A stretch of 19,040 bases of DNA, from NCBI RefSeq assembly GCF_048820935.1, contig NZ_JBMERD010000024.1, positions 1-19,040 of the forward strand, written 5' to 3'. The notes beneath the pieces are model-generated. The model ran no database searches. It saw nothing but the letters and a program-made list of their open reading frames with translations, and had not been told where the DNA came from. The DNA comes from Algicoccus sp048820935 (GTDB taxonomy: Bacteria; Pseudomonadota; Gammaproteobacteria; Burkholderiales; Burkholderiaceae_B). The translations under genes were made by a program, and so were the position numbers. Of the stretch, positions 5,843 to 14,071 are shown piece by piece (position 1 is the stretch's first letter; each line of letters starts with the position of its first letter).

Positions 5843-7513
5843 ATGTTTGTTGAGAATTTGGACATATGCGCTGACCATACGCTGAGCGTCAGTCCCGGTA
5901 ACGCTGAAAATTTTGCTGAATACTTAAGTCAGCGTGTACGCCCGACAGATGTGATAAGAAAAGAGCTTGAGACACTCAAGCTTGAGCGCTTACCTTGGCA
6001 ATGGTGGTGGCATGCAAGAGAAGCGGCTGTTTCTGCTATTTATGAAAACGGAGTTGAAAGTCTTTCAAATAGATTTAAAGAAATTGTTCAAAACTTGAGT
6101 GTTTTTTCAAACTTAGGTTTACATGTCGGCGCATCTGCCACTCAAATTAAAAGATCGTATTTTAATCTGCTCAGAAATGAAATATCCTGTGATCTTAATC
6201 TGGCCCAAATCACTACACGCTTAGCACAAGCGGTAGATTCAATCGCACGAGATCTGAACTTACACAAAATTGAATCTAATCATTATGTTAGCTCCATAGC
6301 ACGCGATTTAATGAAAATGAAGATGTATTTTCAAAAAGAAGCTCTATCTAACACTATGAAAAAAACAGGTCGTGAAGTTTCTGACCGCCTTTTTGAACAA
6401 AGAATGATCGGACGGTGTGCTGATCAGCGTCACCGACTTGAAGAAACTGTTAAATTTTGCGAGCAAGATTTAAGATGGTTCGGATGTGTTTTTTACATGA
6501 CATGTCCAAGTTTTTTTCATCCCATTTTAAATTATGGTGTGCAAAATCCATCGTGGGTAATGGCAGGTAAACCCAGTCCGCAAGTAGCATATGAATGGCT
6601 AATGAGTGTTTGGCAAAAAGCGTATAACAAAGCGAAACAAAAGAACATCGAAATTATAGGCTTTAGAACCGTCGAGCCTCACAGGTCAGGAGTTCCGCAT
6701 TTCAATCTGCTTTTGTACTTTAAAAGTGAAAAATCTGCTCATTATTTTCGAGAGATTCTTTTGTCTGTATATGACAACGAAAAACTAAAAACAATTTCTC
6801 GATTAGATATTCAATGCCAGATTACGATAGCTCAAAATAATAGGAGCTTGCCTATCGTGATCAGAAAAATTCAAGCTTTTGGAGACGCTGTGCAAGCAGC
6901 TAAGTACGTATCAAAATCGCTCGTAGTAGACGGGGTTGACATAGGTGAGTCTAATGCTGAATTAAACAATGTTGATGACTCATGTGACAGATCAAACTCG
7001 ACTAGTGAAGACGAGAAAAGAGATTGGAGTCGGATTTATTGCTCTTTGTGGGGTATGAGACAATTTACGGAGATTGGCACAGGCCAAAATATTACTGTTT
7101 GGAATGCTTTAAAGAGTGCGACTAGTGAAAGTATTGATTCAGACATTTTGGAAAACTTGCCAGTAGAGCTTGTGACGGTATGGTTATCTGCCTCACCAAA
7201 TCTTCGAAGCTATAGAACTTTTTTGCGCATGACTCATCCCTGTACGCCTCTTGATAAGCGAATGCCAGCCTGGAATCGTATACAACAAGTTATTTCAAAT
7301 CTTATTGCGTTTGACATAATCAAACAAAGCAATAACCATCGCAAAGTGTCATCCATTTATTTGTTTAATGAATCGTGTGGTGTTATTAATAAAGAAGAGT
7401 TAAGCATACTCTATCTAATCAATCAGAGTAATAATATTATTTTTAAAACGAAGCGTGGTGTTTGCTCTGATTTACAACTTGTTTACGAAAATCATCAAGT
7501 TGTTTTTGATTGA
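5843..7513 (+). CDS. Rolling-circle replication endonuclease, P2 gpA-like
   Basis: Protein of 556 residues in the phage replication gene A family (PF05840), which nicks one strand at the origin and becomes covalently linked through tyrosine. Family landmarks run in order: CVFYMTCPSFFHP (about 215-227), GFRTVEPHRSGVPHFNLLLYF (273-293), AAKYVSK (352-358), and LWGMRQFTEIG...ITVW (402-420). The metal-binding HUH motif, normally PHWH, is PHFN here (H286, N288). The usual YxxxY pair is QxxxY (Q351, Y355). The enzyme is therefore a single-tyrosine variant with an altered metal site, and activity is uncertain. The start at 5843 has AAAGG only two bases away, so the start is weakly defined. It follows the HTH/AT-hook gene and suits a phage satellite or integrated replicon. 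The gene is AT-rich compared with the operon to its right. Confidence 0.85.
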   Translation: MFVENLDICADHTLSVSPGNAENFAEYLSQRVRPTDVIRKELETLKLERLPWQWWWHAREAAVSAIYENGVESLSNRFKEIVQNLSVFSNLGLHVGASATQIKRSYFNLLRNEISCDLNLAQITTRLAQAVDSIARDLNLHKIESNHYVSSIARDLMKMKMYFQKEALSNTMKKTGREVSDRLFEQRMIGRCADQRHRLEETVKFCEQDLRWFGCVFYMTCPSFFHPILNYGVQNPSWVMAGKPSPQVAYEWLMSVWQKAYNKAKQKNIEIIGFRTVEPHRSGVPHFNLLLYFKSEKSAHYFREILLSVYDNEKLKTISRLDIQCQITIAQNNRSLPIVIRKIQAFGDAVQAAKYVSKSLVVDGVDIGESNAELNNVDDSCDRSNSTSEDEKRDWSRIYCSLWGMRQFTEIGTGQNITVWNALKSATSESIDSDILENLPVELVTVWLSASPNLRSYRTFLRMTHPCTPLDKRMPAWNRIQQVISNLIAFDIIKQSNNHRKVSSIYLFNESCGVINKEELSILYLINQSNNIIFKTKRGVCSDLQLVYENHQVVFD

Positions 7514-8144
7514 AATAGGAGCATCCGTGGTGCGATCTCTCTTTGAAAATTAATTTTATTGATTTTGATTGAATGGTATTGATTTATGTTGATTTTGAAA
7601 TCAATCTTTTATTCAAAACTTGGTGTGAAGATAGGGTTTGGTTAATTAACAAATTTTGATTGTGAAACTCATTGAAGTATTACAGTGGATTAAAGGAAAG
7701 TGATCTGGTGAATAGATCAATTCATTTGTTGATTTCCCGTCTGACGAATCGGGATCGCCATGTTATTTAATGTTTCTACAGTTGGTGTGCTGAAAAAAGA
7801 TTCCTCATTGTCTGTGAGGTAGTCCTAGAGTGAGCTCTGAAAAATAAATATAGTTGGGATCATTTTTACGGTTGTGTGCCGCGAATAACGGCAGGTCAAA
7901 ATTTTTGTACATAAACCTTAAAGTTGTTAATTCAGTCGAAACTCAAGATTTCGAATCTTCAAAAAATACAGTTGTCCTTTGGCGTGGTTATGCACAAGAT
8001 GCCTAGAACTTTGTATTGAGGTTGTGCGAGAAAGGACTTGTTCTAGTTACTGTCAGTAAAATTACTTACACTATATTGCCATCGTGCATTGCGGCAAAGC
8101 TTTTGAGTTTTTACGGTGCTGCGCGGTTTTGATGAGGAGCTGTT
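7514..8144. other. 631-bp gap with TTGATT box cluster
   Basis: No gene is supported. TTGATT occurs at 7559, 7565, 7579, 7589 and 7656, and inverted at 7599-7604, with about 10-base spacing between three of them. A small hairpin AAGATTTCGAATCTT lies at about 7945. The right end holds the promoter zone of the four-gene operon. A replication or partition site for the upstream Rep gene is possible but unproven. Confidence 0.45.
8047..8077 (+). promoter_or_regulatory. Palindrome and possible promoter before defence operon
   Basis: Perfect 13-base palindrome TTACTGTCAGTAA (8047-8059), followed by TATATT at 8072-8077 as a possible -10. TTACTG could serve as -35 with a long 19-base spacer. The palindrome would then overlap the promoter as an operator. 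No regulator gene lies within the operon. Evidence is motif-level only. Confidence 0.35.
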
Positions 8145-11100
8145 TTGACTAACTGGATGATCGACAATCGCACTACCAAATTGGTGTCTGTGTTGAAGGA
8201 ACGGTTGCAAGCTGATTCTGAACTCTCGCTTGTGCTCAAGAGCCTAAGTTTGGCGGGCTTCTCGGCTCTTTATGATCAGCTTAAAAGTTGCAAAGCAAAT
8301 CTTCTATTAGGTATAGATGACCAGTCTCTGACTAAGCGTGTCGCTTGTCAGCCCGGTGAAGAAAAGCTAAGTCAACAGCTTGTACAGAAAGAGCAAGCGG
8401 CTGCATTGCTCAAATGGTTACAAAACAATGTGACAGCCAAGGGGGTACAGTCAAATCGCCTAGTTCAAAATCTCTTTCACATTCAGAATACGAAAAATAC
8501 GACATCCATTCAGGGTTCGACTGACCTGACTGCAACTGGGCTTGGTCTTGCATTTACTGATCGCCTTGATATGGCGATGGGCTCGACCGATCCTATTCAT
8601 ACAGAAAGCATGCGTCAATGGTATAATCAGCACTGGCAAGAACAAGGTGCGCAGGATATTCAGGCGGAACTGGTATCCGCTGTCGAATTTCTAGCGACTG
8701 ATCAATCACCAGAGTTGGTTTATTTCATCGTTCTGTATCGTCTATTTGAAGAACTTCTGAATGAGATAGACGAAGATTCCATCGTCAATACCCGTACGGG
8801 CTTTAAAAACACCCTGATTTGGAACAAGCTGTATCCCTTTCAAAAGGATGGCGTGCTGGGTGTGATTGACAAGTTGGAACGGCACAACGGCTGTATTCTT
8901 GCCGACTCTGTGGGGCTTGGCAAAACATTTGAGGCACTAGCAGTCATCAAGTATTACGAGCTGCGTAATGCTAGGGTGCTGGTGCTGGCTCCCAAGAAGT
9001 TACGCGACAACTGGACGTTGTTTGTTCAGAACGATACTCGTAACTTGTTAGCTAAAGATCGTTTTAGTTATAACGTCCTTAATCATTCGGATCTAACTCG
9101 TAGTGCAGGTATGTCGGGAGACACTAACCTAGCCACGCTCAATTGGGGTAACTATGACTTAGTTGTGATCGACGAGTCTCACAACTTTCGTAACGCAAGC
9201 GTTGCGGATGAACGCCATACTCGTTATTCCAAGCTGATGGATGACATTATCCGTTCTGGCGTAAAAACCAAAGTACTGATGTTGTCGGCTACGCCAGTCA
9301 ATAATCGTTTGAATGATCTGAAAAATCAGATCGCTTTTGCTACCGAAGGGGATGACCAAGCATTACAAGCGCATGGCATTGAGAATATATCTAATACCCT
9401 GAGACAGGCGCAGACCCGTTTTAATGAGTGGCTCAAACGTCCCGAAGAAAGTCGCACCACCGAGCAACTGCTTAATAGTCTTAATTTTGGTTACTTCAAA
9501 ATACTTGACCTACTAACCATTGCTCGATCACGCAAACATATCGAGAAATACTACAACCTGGCTGATATCGGCCAGTTTCCACAGCGGCTTAAGCCCATCA
9601 ATGTCAAAGCTGATTTTGATACTCAAAATGAATTTCCATCACTCAAGGAAATCAACAGAATCATTGAGCGTCTCAACCTGAGCACTTTCTCACCACTCAA
9701 ATATGTGCTGATGGAAAAGCGTGCTAGCTATCAGGCAAAGTACGACACCAAGCTGGGTGATGGCAGGTCAGTGTTCAGTCAGCTTGACAGAGAGAAAAGC
9801 CTGATTGGTCTGATTAAGGTCAATCTGCTCAAGCGCTTGGAAAGCTCTGTACATTCTTTTCGACTGACCACTGAGCGCTTACTGGCCAGCATTGATTTAA
9901 CCATCAATAAGCTTGAAGAACACAGCAACAATGAGTTGGACAGTATCGACATCTTGGATGCCGATATTGACTCTCCTGAACTAGAGGCATTATTGGTTGG
10001 CAGCAAAGTCAAAGTTCTGATCCAAGACATGGACCAAGCTAAATGGCTTTATGACCTGAAAGAAGACCGCAGTTATCTGCTTCAACTACACAACGCTGCC
10101 AACAGCATTAACGTTCAGCGTGATAAAAAATTAGGACTACTTAAAGCCCAGATTGAAGCTAAGATCAAGCAACCGCTCAACCCGGATAACCGCAAGGTGC
10201 TTGTTTTTACGGCCTTTGCTGATACGGCTCAGTACTTGTATCAACATTTACAACAATGGGCATTAGATACTCATGGCTTGCACAGTGCGGTCATTGTTGG
10301 CAGTGGCAGCAATAAAACCAATAACCCGATGGTGCGCACTGATTTTGGTGAACTACTCACTGCATTTTCCCCATCTTCGAAAGAGCGCGATAAGACAGGA
10401 TTGCCTGATGAAGCCAATATTGACCTGTTGTTTGCTACTGACTGTATCAGCGAAGGCCAGAACTTACAAGATTGCGACTACTTGATCAACTACGACATCC
10501 ATTGGAATCCCGTTCGCATTATTCAACGATTCGGGCGCATTGATCGCCTGGGTTCTACGAATACTCAGATTCAATTGATCAATTTTTGGCCAAATATCGA
10601 ATTGGATGAATACATTGATTTGGAATCCCGCGTTAGCGGTCGCATGGTGCTCTTGGATGTATCTGCAACCGGCGAAGAAAACCTGATTGATTCTGACAAT
10701 GAGGGACGCATGCGTGATCTGGCCTATCGTCGTAAGCAAATGCAGGAGCTACAAAACAATGTGCCAGATTTGGAAGATATTTCCGGTGGTCTGTCGATCA
10801 CAGATCTCACACTCAGTGATTTCAAAATGGATTTGGCCAACTATCGCAAAGCACATGAATCTGTTTTGGAGTCCGCGCCCAATGGCTTATATAGCGTGGC
10901 TAGGCTTGACTCAGGCTTACAGGCCCAAGGTGTTCAGCCAGGTGTGATCTTCTGCCTTAAAAGCTTGGATAGTGCGCAACATGAGTTGCAAGAACCCTAC
11001 GCGCTATTTCCCTTTTACCTAGTTCAAGTTGGACAAGATGGCGCCACAACTTTGCCATTCAATCAGGCCAAAAAAATATTAGATGTGCTTAAACGCCAAT

Positions 11101-11321
11101 GTTTAGGGCGCACACATGCTAATAAGGAACTGTATGTGCAAGCTGGCAACAGCAAGCACTACCAGAGCCAGTTGCAATCAGCCATTGCTCATTTGCAGGG
11201 TGAACAACAACAGCAGGGCATTCATAGCTTGTTTACCCGAGGTGGCACTAAGTTAGCCAAGACAGAGTCCAGTGGAAATTACGAAGTAGTCGCTTTCCTG
11301 ATATTGTTGGAGGGCAATTGA
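8145..11321 (+). CDS. SNF2-type helicase with degenerate PLD-like N-terminus
   Basis: Protein of 1058 residues, first gene of a four-gene operon. A TTG start at 8145 is favoured: GAGGAG stands five bases before it, while the next ATG (8157) would be 17 bases from it. Residues about 10-205 resemble the PLD-like domain common in this helicase family, ending GSTDLTATGLGL (124-135), but the HxK signature position reads LVQNLFHI, without the His and Lys. The helicase core has Walker A DSVGLGKT (254-261), DESH (343-346), SATP (381-384), the second RecA lobe from VLVFTAF (685), ATDCISEGQNL (764-774) and QRFGRIDR (794-801). These are SNF2-like motifs of an ATP-driven DNA translocase. A long insertion (about 400-660) separates the lobes. 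Related helicases occur in DISARM-type and other restriction-like clusters. The role here is probably translocation or target recognition for the downstream Mod/Res pair. Confidence 0.9.
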   Translation: MTNWMIDNRTTKLVSVLKERLQADSELSLVLKSLSLAGFSALYDQLKSCKANLLLGIDDQSLTKRVACQPGEEKLSQQLVQKEQAAALLKWLQNNVTAKGVQSNRLVQNLFHIQNTKNTTSIQGSTDLTATGLGLAFTDRLDMAMGSTDPIHTESMRQWYNQHWQEQGAQDIQAELVSAVEFLATDQSPELVYFIVLYRLFEELLNEIDEDSIVNTRTGFKNTLIWNKLYPFQKDGVLGVIDKLERHNGCILADSVGLGKTFEALAVIKYYELRNARVLVLAPKKLRDNWTLFVQNDTRNLLAKDRFSYNVLNHSDLTRSAGMSGDTNLATLNWGNYDLVVIDESHNFRNASVADERHTRYSKLMDDIIRSGVKTKVLMLSATPVNNRLNDLKNQIAFATEGDDQALQAHGIENISNTLRQAQTRFNEWLKRPEESRTTEQLLNSLNFGYFKILDLLTIARSRKHIEKYYNLADIGQFPQRLKPINVKADFDTQNEFPSLKEINRIIERLNLSTFSPLKYVLMEKRASYQAKYDTKLGDGRSVFSQLDREKSLIGLIKVNLLKRLESSVHSFRLTTERLLASIDLTINKLEEHSNNELDSIDILDADIDSPELEALLVGSKVKVLIQDMDQAKWLYDLKEDRSYLLQLHNAANSINVQRDKKLGLLKAQIEAKIKQPLNPDNRKVLVFTAFADTAQYLYQHLQQWALDTHGLHSAVIVGSGSNKTNNPMVRTDFGELLTAFSPSSKERDKTGLPDEANIDLLFATDCISEGQNLQDCDYLINYDIHWNPVRIIQRFGRIDRLGSTNTQIQLINFWPNIELDEYIDLESRVSGRMVLLDVSATGEENLIDSDNEGRMRDLAYRRKQMQELQNNVPDLEDISGGLSITDLTLSDFKMDLANYRKAHESVLESAPNGLYSVARLDSGLQAQGVQPGVIFCLKSLDSAQHELQEPYALFPFYLVQVGQDGATTLPFNQAKKILDVLKRQCLGRTHANKELYVQAGNSKHYQSQLQSAIAHLQGEQQQQGIHSLFTRGGTKLAKTESSGNYEVVAFLILLEGN

Positions 11322-12109
11322 TGCTACTGGATTTCTTGCAGCTGCCTGCCGCTTGCCATATACAGCAGAAAATTCCGAAAAAAGCCATTGCTGAGTATGC
11401 AAGAAACAGTGCGAGTGCAGTACGTCTTTTACAAGATCTAGCAGATAGTATTCTGCTGGTCGGTCACATCACACCTAATAACTCCAATATTGCAGCCTTT
11501 CAGCAAGCAGAAAATGAGTATTTGGAAATACTGGTATTACAGATTGCACTAAAAGATCGCAGCCATAGTGCAGGTCAGTTAAAAAGCTTGCATCAGTTAC
11601 TACATCAGGCATTTCCTTACCCGCTGTTGTTAGAAGTGATCAGTACGGATCGTGTGCAATGGTCTTTGGCGACCAAAACCGTCAATCAAGCAAATCCAGA
11701 ACACGCTCAACTGGTCATTCAGGAGCTTTTGGTGACAGATTGGCTCACGACAACAGCAGATGCTTTGCAACAGGAGTTCTACCAGTCATTAGCTTTTCAG
11801 CAGCAAAACCAAAGCAATCTGATGTTCTTGTATCAAGGGTGGATCAGCAGCTTTGTACGCTACCTGACAGCTTGTAGCCTAAATCAAACGACACAAGCTG
11901 ACGCACCGGCTAACTATGCTTTGGAGCCTGAAGCTGTACAACAGCAGATGGAACGTTTGCGTCAAATACAAAACTTAAAGCAACAAATTAGTGTTCTGAA
12001 AAACCAGCGTGATGCCTGCAAGCAGTTCAATGAAAAGGTTGCACTAAACCTTGAGCTGCAAAAACTGAACAAGAGACTGGCACACCTTGCTGATCAACCC
12101 TTGGCCTGA
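11321..12109 (+). CDS. DUF4391 protein
   Basis: Protein of 262 residues matching the DUF4391 pattern as I know it: an early IPKKAIAEYA segment, a middle EYLEILVLQIALKD and the PYPLLLEVI strand, then a C-terminal coiled coil (about 205-256) with QFNEKVALNLELQKLNKRL. Its ATG overlaps the helicase TGA by one base (TGATG), with GGAGGG upstream, implying translational coupling and matched dosage with the helicase. The family's biochemical function is not known to me. It recurs beside SNF2-like helicases and type III restriction-modification genes, so a structural or bridging subunit is the reasonable guess. No catalytic motif is visible. Confidence 0.8.
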   Translation: MLLDFLQLPAACHIQQKIPKKAIAEYARNSASAVRLLQDLADSILLVGHITPNNSNIAAFQQAENEYLEILVLQIALKDRSHSAGQLKSLHQLLHQAFPYPLLLEVISTDRVQWSLATKTVNQANPEHAQLVIQELLVTDWLTTTADALQQEFYQSLAFQQQNQSNLMFLYQGWISSFVRYLTACSLNQTTQADAPANYALEPEAVQQQMERLRQIQNLKQQISVLKNQRDACKQFNEKVALNLELQKLNKRLAHLADQPLA

Positions 12110-12149
12110 AACTGAATCAGGCTCTTGGATTTAAAACGGATTCAACAAC

Positions 12150-14060
12150 ATGACAGACAAAGCACAACTTGAAAGTATCCCAGCCACCAGTATGGATATG
12201 ACCGAACACAATCTCGAACAGCTCAAATCCCTGTTTCCTAATGTGTTTACCGAGGGAAAGGTGGATTTTGAGGCGCTCAAGGCCGAACTTGGTGAACATG
12301 TCGAAACTGCCAACGAACGTTACCAGTTCACATGGGCTGGCAAGGAACAGGCTAAACGCATTGCGACAACGCCAAGCCTAGGTACGCTGCGACCAGCACC
12401 GGATGAATCAGTGGATTGGGATAATACAGAAAATCTCTACATCGAGGGCGACAACCTCGAAGTGCTCAAGCTACTGCAAAAAAGCTACTTCAGCAAAGTC
12501 AAAATGATCTACATCGACCCGCCATATAACACTGGCAAGGACTTTGTTTACAAGGATGATTTCAAGGACAATCTAGCTAACTACCAGCGTCTAACCGGAC
12601 AGCGAGATGAAGAAGGCAATCCGCTATTCACTAATACTGACACTGCTGGACGTTACCACTCCAACTGGCTCAACATGATGTACCCACGTCTAAAGTTGGC
12701 ACGAAATCTATTGCGAGATGATGGGGTGATTTTTATCTCCATTGATGACAATGAAGTGCATAATCTGCGAAAGATTTGCGATGAGATTTTTGGCGAAACG
12801 AATTTAGTTACACAAATTCCATGGCAGTCCAGAACGTCAGTTCAAAACGACACTGATATTAGCGATCAACATGAATATATCTTGGTATACGCTAAGGTAC
12901 GTCGTCAGGAAAATCGTAGACTGAAAGAGAGCAATGCTGAAAAATGGTTTGAAATGGGTAGCTTTGCAGCTTATCCATTGCCGTTAAACGAATCTCGTTA
13001 TGAAAATCTTGACGATGACCCCAGAGGAAAGTGGAAAGCCGATCCGTTTGATGCACCCAATGTCCGAGAAAACTTAACTTATAAAATAGTAAATCCAAAT
13101 ACTGGCGCAGAATACTGGCCACCTCAGGGGCGGTGCTGGAGAACTGAGGAACATAAGTATCTGGAGCTACTTGCTGACAATCGGATTGTTTTCGGAAGAA
13201 CGGGAGAAAGTCGTCCGCAGCTTAAAGTGTTTTACGAAGAAAAAAAGATATTTGGCGAAGTGCCAACCACTTGGTTTGATGGTTCCAGTTATGGAACTTC
13301 AACTCAAGGGACGCAAGAACTGCAAGCAGTTTTTGAAGGGAGATCGCCGTTTAGTTTTCCTAAACCAACTAAGTTAATCAGGTTTTTATTAGAACTTACG
13401 ACACGAAACAATGGTGTCATATTGGATTTTTTCTCCGGCTCCTCCACAACCGCCCATGCCATCATGCAACTGAATGCCGAAGATAACGGCAACCGCAAGT
13501 TCATTATGGTGCAAATCCCAGAACCTACACCGGAAAATTCTGAGGCTCGGAAAGCTGGCTATCCCAATATTGCTGAAATAGGTAAGGAACGTATACGACG
13601 AGCTGCTACAAAAATTCGTGAAGAATATCCTGAAACCCAAGCAGATATGGGATTTAAGGTGCTAAAGCTGGATACTTCCAACCTGAAAAAATGGCAGCCG
13701 GATTACGACAATCTGGCTGATGGTCTGCTGGCAGCAGTGAACAATATTATTCCTGGTCGAACTAGCGAAGATCTGCTCTATGAGGTGCTGATCAAGTACG
13801 GTTTACCTCTGACCCTACCGGTGGAAAAACAACAGGTCAATGGTCACACTATTTACAACGTCGCCAGTGGTTCACTAGTGGCCTGTTTTGATGAAAATAT
13901 CGACCTAAATACTGTGCAGGCCATCATCGATCTAGGTACCGCTGATGCGCCCATCCTACGTATCGTCTTCCGTGACTCTAGCTTTGCTGATGATATCGTA
14001 AAAACCAATGCTATTCAGCGATTCAAGCAGGCTGGTATTGACGACGTGCTGAGTATTTGA
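12150..14060 (+). CDS. mod: Type III restriction-modification methyltransferase (Mod)
   Basis: Protein of 636 residues; probable N6-adenine methyltransferase and DNA recognition subunit of a type III enzyme. The catalytic motif IV DPPY (123-126, in YIDPPYNTGKDF) precedes the SAM-binding motif I (LDFFSGSSTTAHA, about 425-437), which is the beta-class order. The N-terminal region with ENLYIEGDNLEVLKLLQ is typical of type III Mod. Residues about 215-420 between the motifs form the target-recognition domain. That part of the gene (about 12800-13430) is more AT-rich than its flanks. The gene starts 40 bases after the DUF4391 stop with only a weak ribosome site and ends 11 bases before res. It should methylate one strand of a short asymmetric site, protecting the host and giving the complex its specificity. 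Confidence 0.93.
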   Translation: MTDKAQLESIPATSMDMTEHNLEQLKSLFPNVFTEGKVDFEALKAELGEHVETANERYQFTWAGKEQAKRIATTPSLGTLRPAPDESVDWDNTENLYIEGDNLEVLKLLQKSYFSKVKMIYIDPPYNTGKDFVYKDDFKDNLANYQRLTGQRDEEGNPLFTNTDTAGRYHSNWLNMMYPRLKLARNLLRDDGVIFISIDDNEVHNLRKICDEIFGETNLVTQIPWQSRTSVQNDTDISDQHEYILVYAKVRRQENRRLKESNAEKWFEMGSFAAYPLPLNESRYENLDDDPRGKWKADPFDAPNVRENLTYKIVNPNTGAEYWPPQGRCWRTEEHKYLELLADNRIVFGRTGESRPQLKVFYEEKKIFGEVPTTWFDGSSYGTSTQGTQELQAVFEGRSPFSFPKPTKLIRFLLELTTRNNGVILDFFSGSSTTAHAIMQLNAEDNGNRKFIMVQIPEPTPENSEARKAGYPNIAEIGKERIRRAATKIREEYPETQADMGFKVLKLDTSNLKKWQPDYDNLADGLLAAVNNIIPGRTSEDLLYEVLIKYGLPLTLPVEKQQVNGHTIYNVASGSLVACFDENIDLNTVQAIIDLGTADAPILRIVFRDSSFADDIVKTNAIQRFKQAGIDDVLSI

Positions 14061-14071
14061 GGGTGGGGCGA

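Noticed and set aside
7776..7802. Short hairpin CCTCA/TGAGG as a terminator
   Set aside because: The stem is only five base pairs, with no T-run, far from any gene end.
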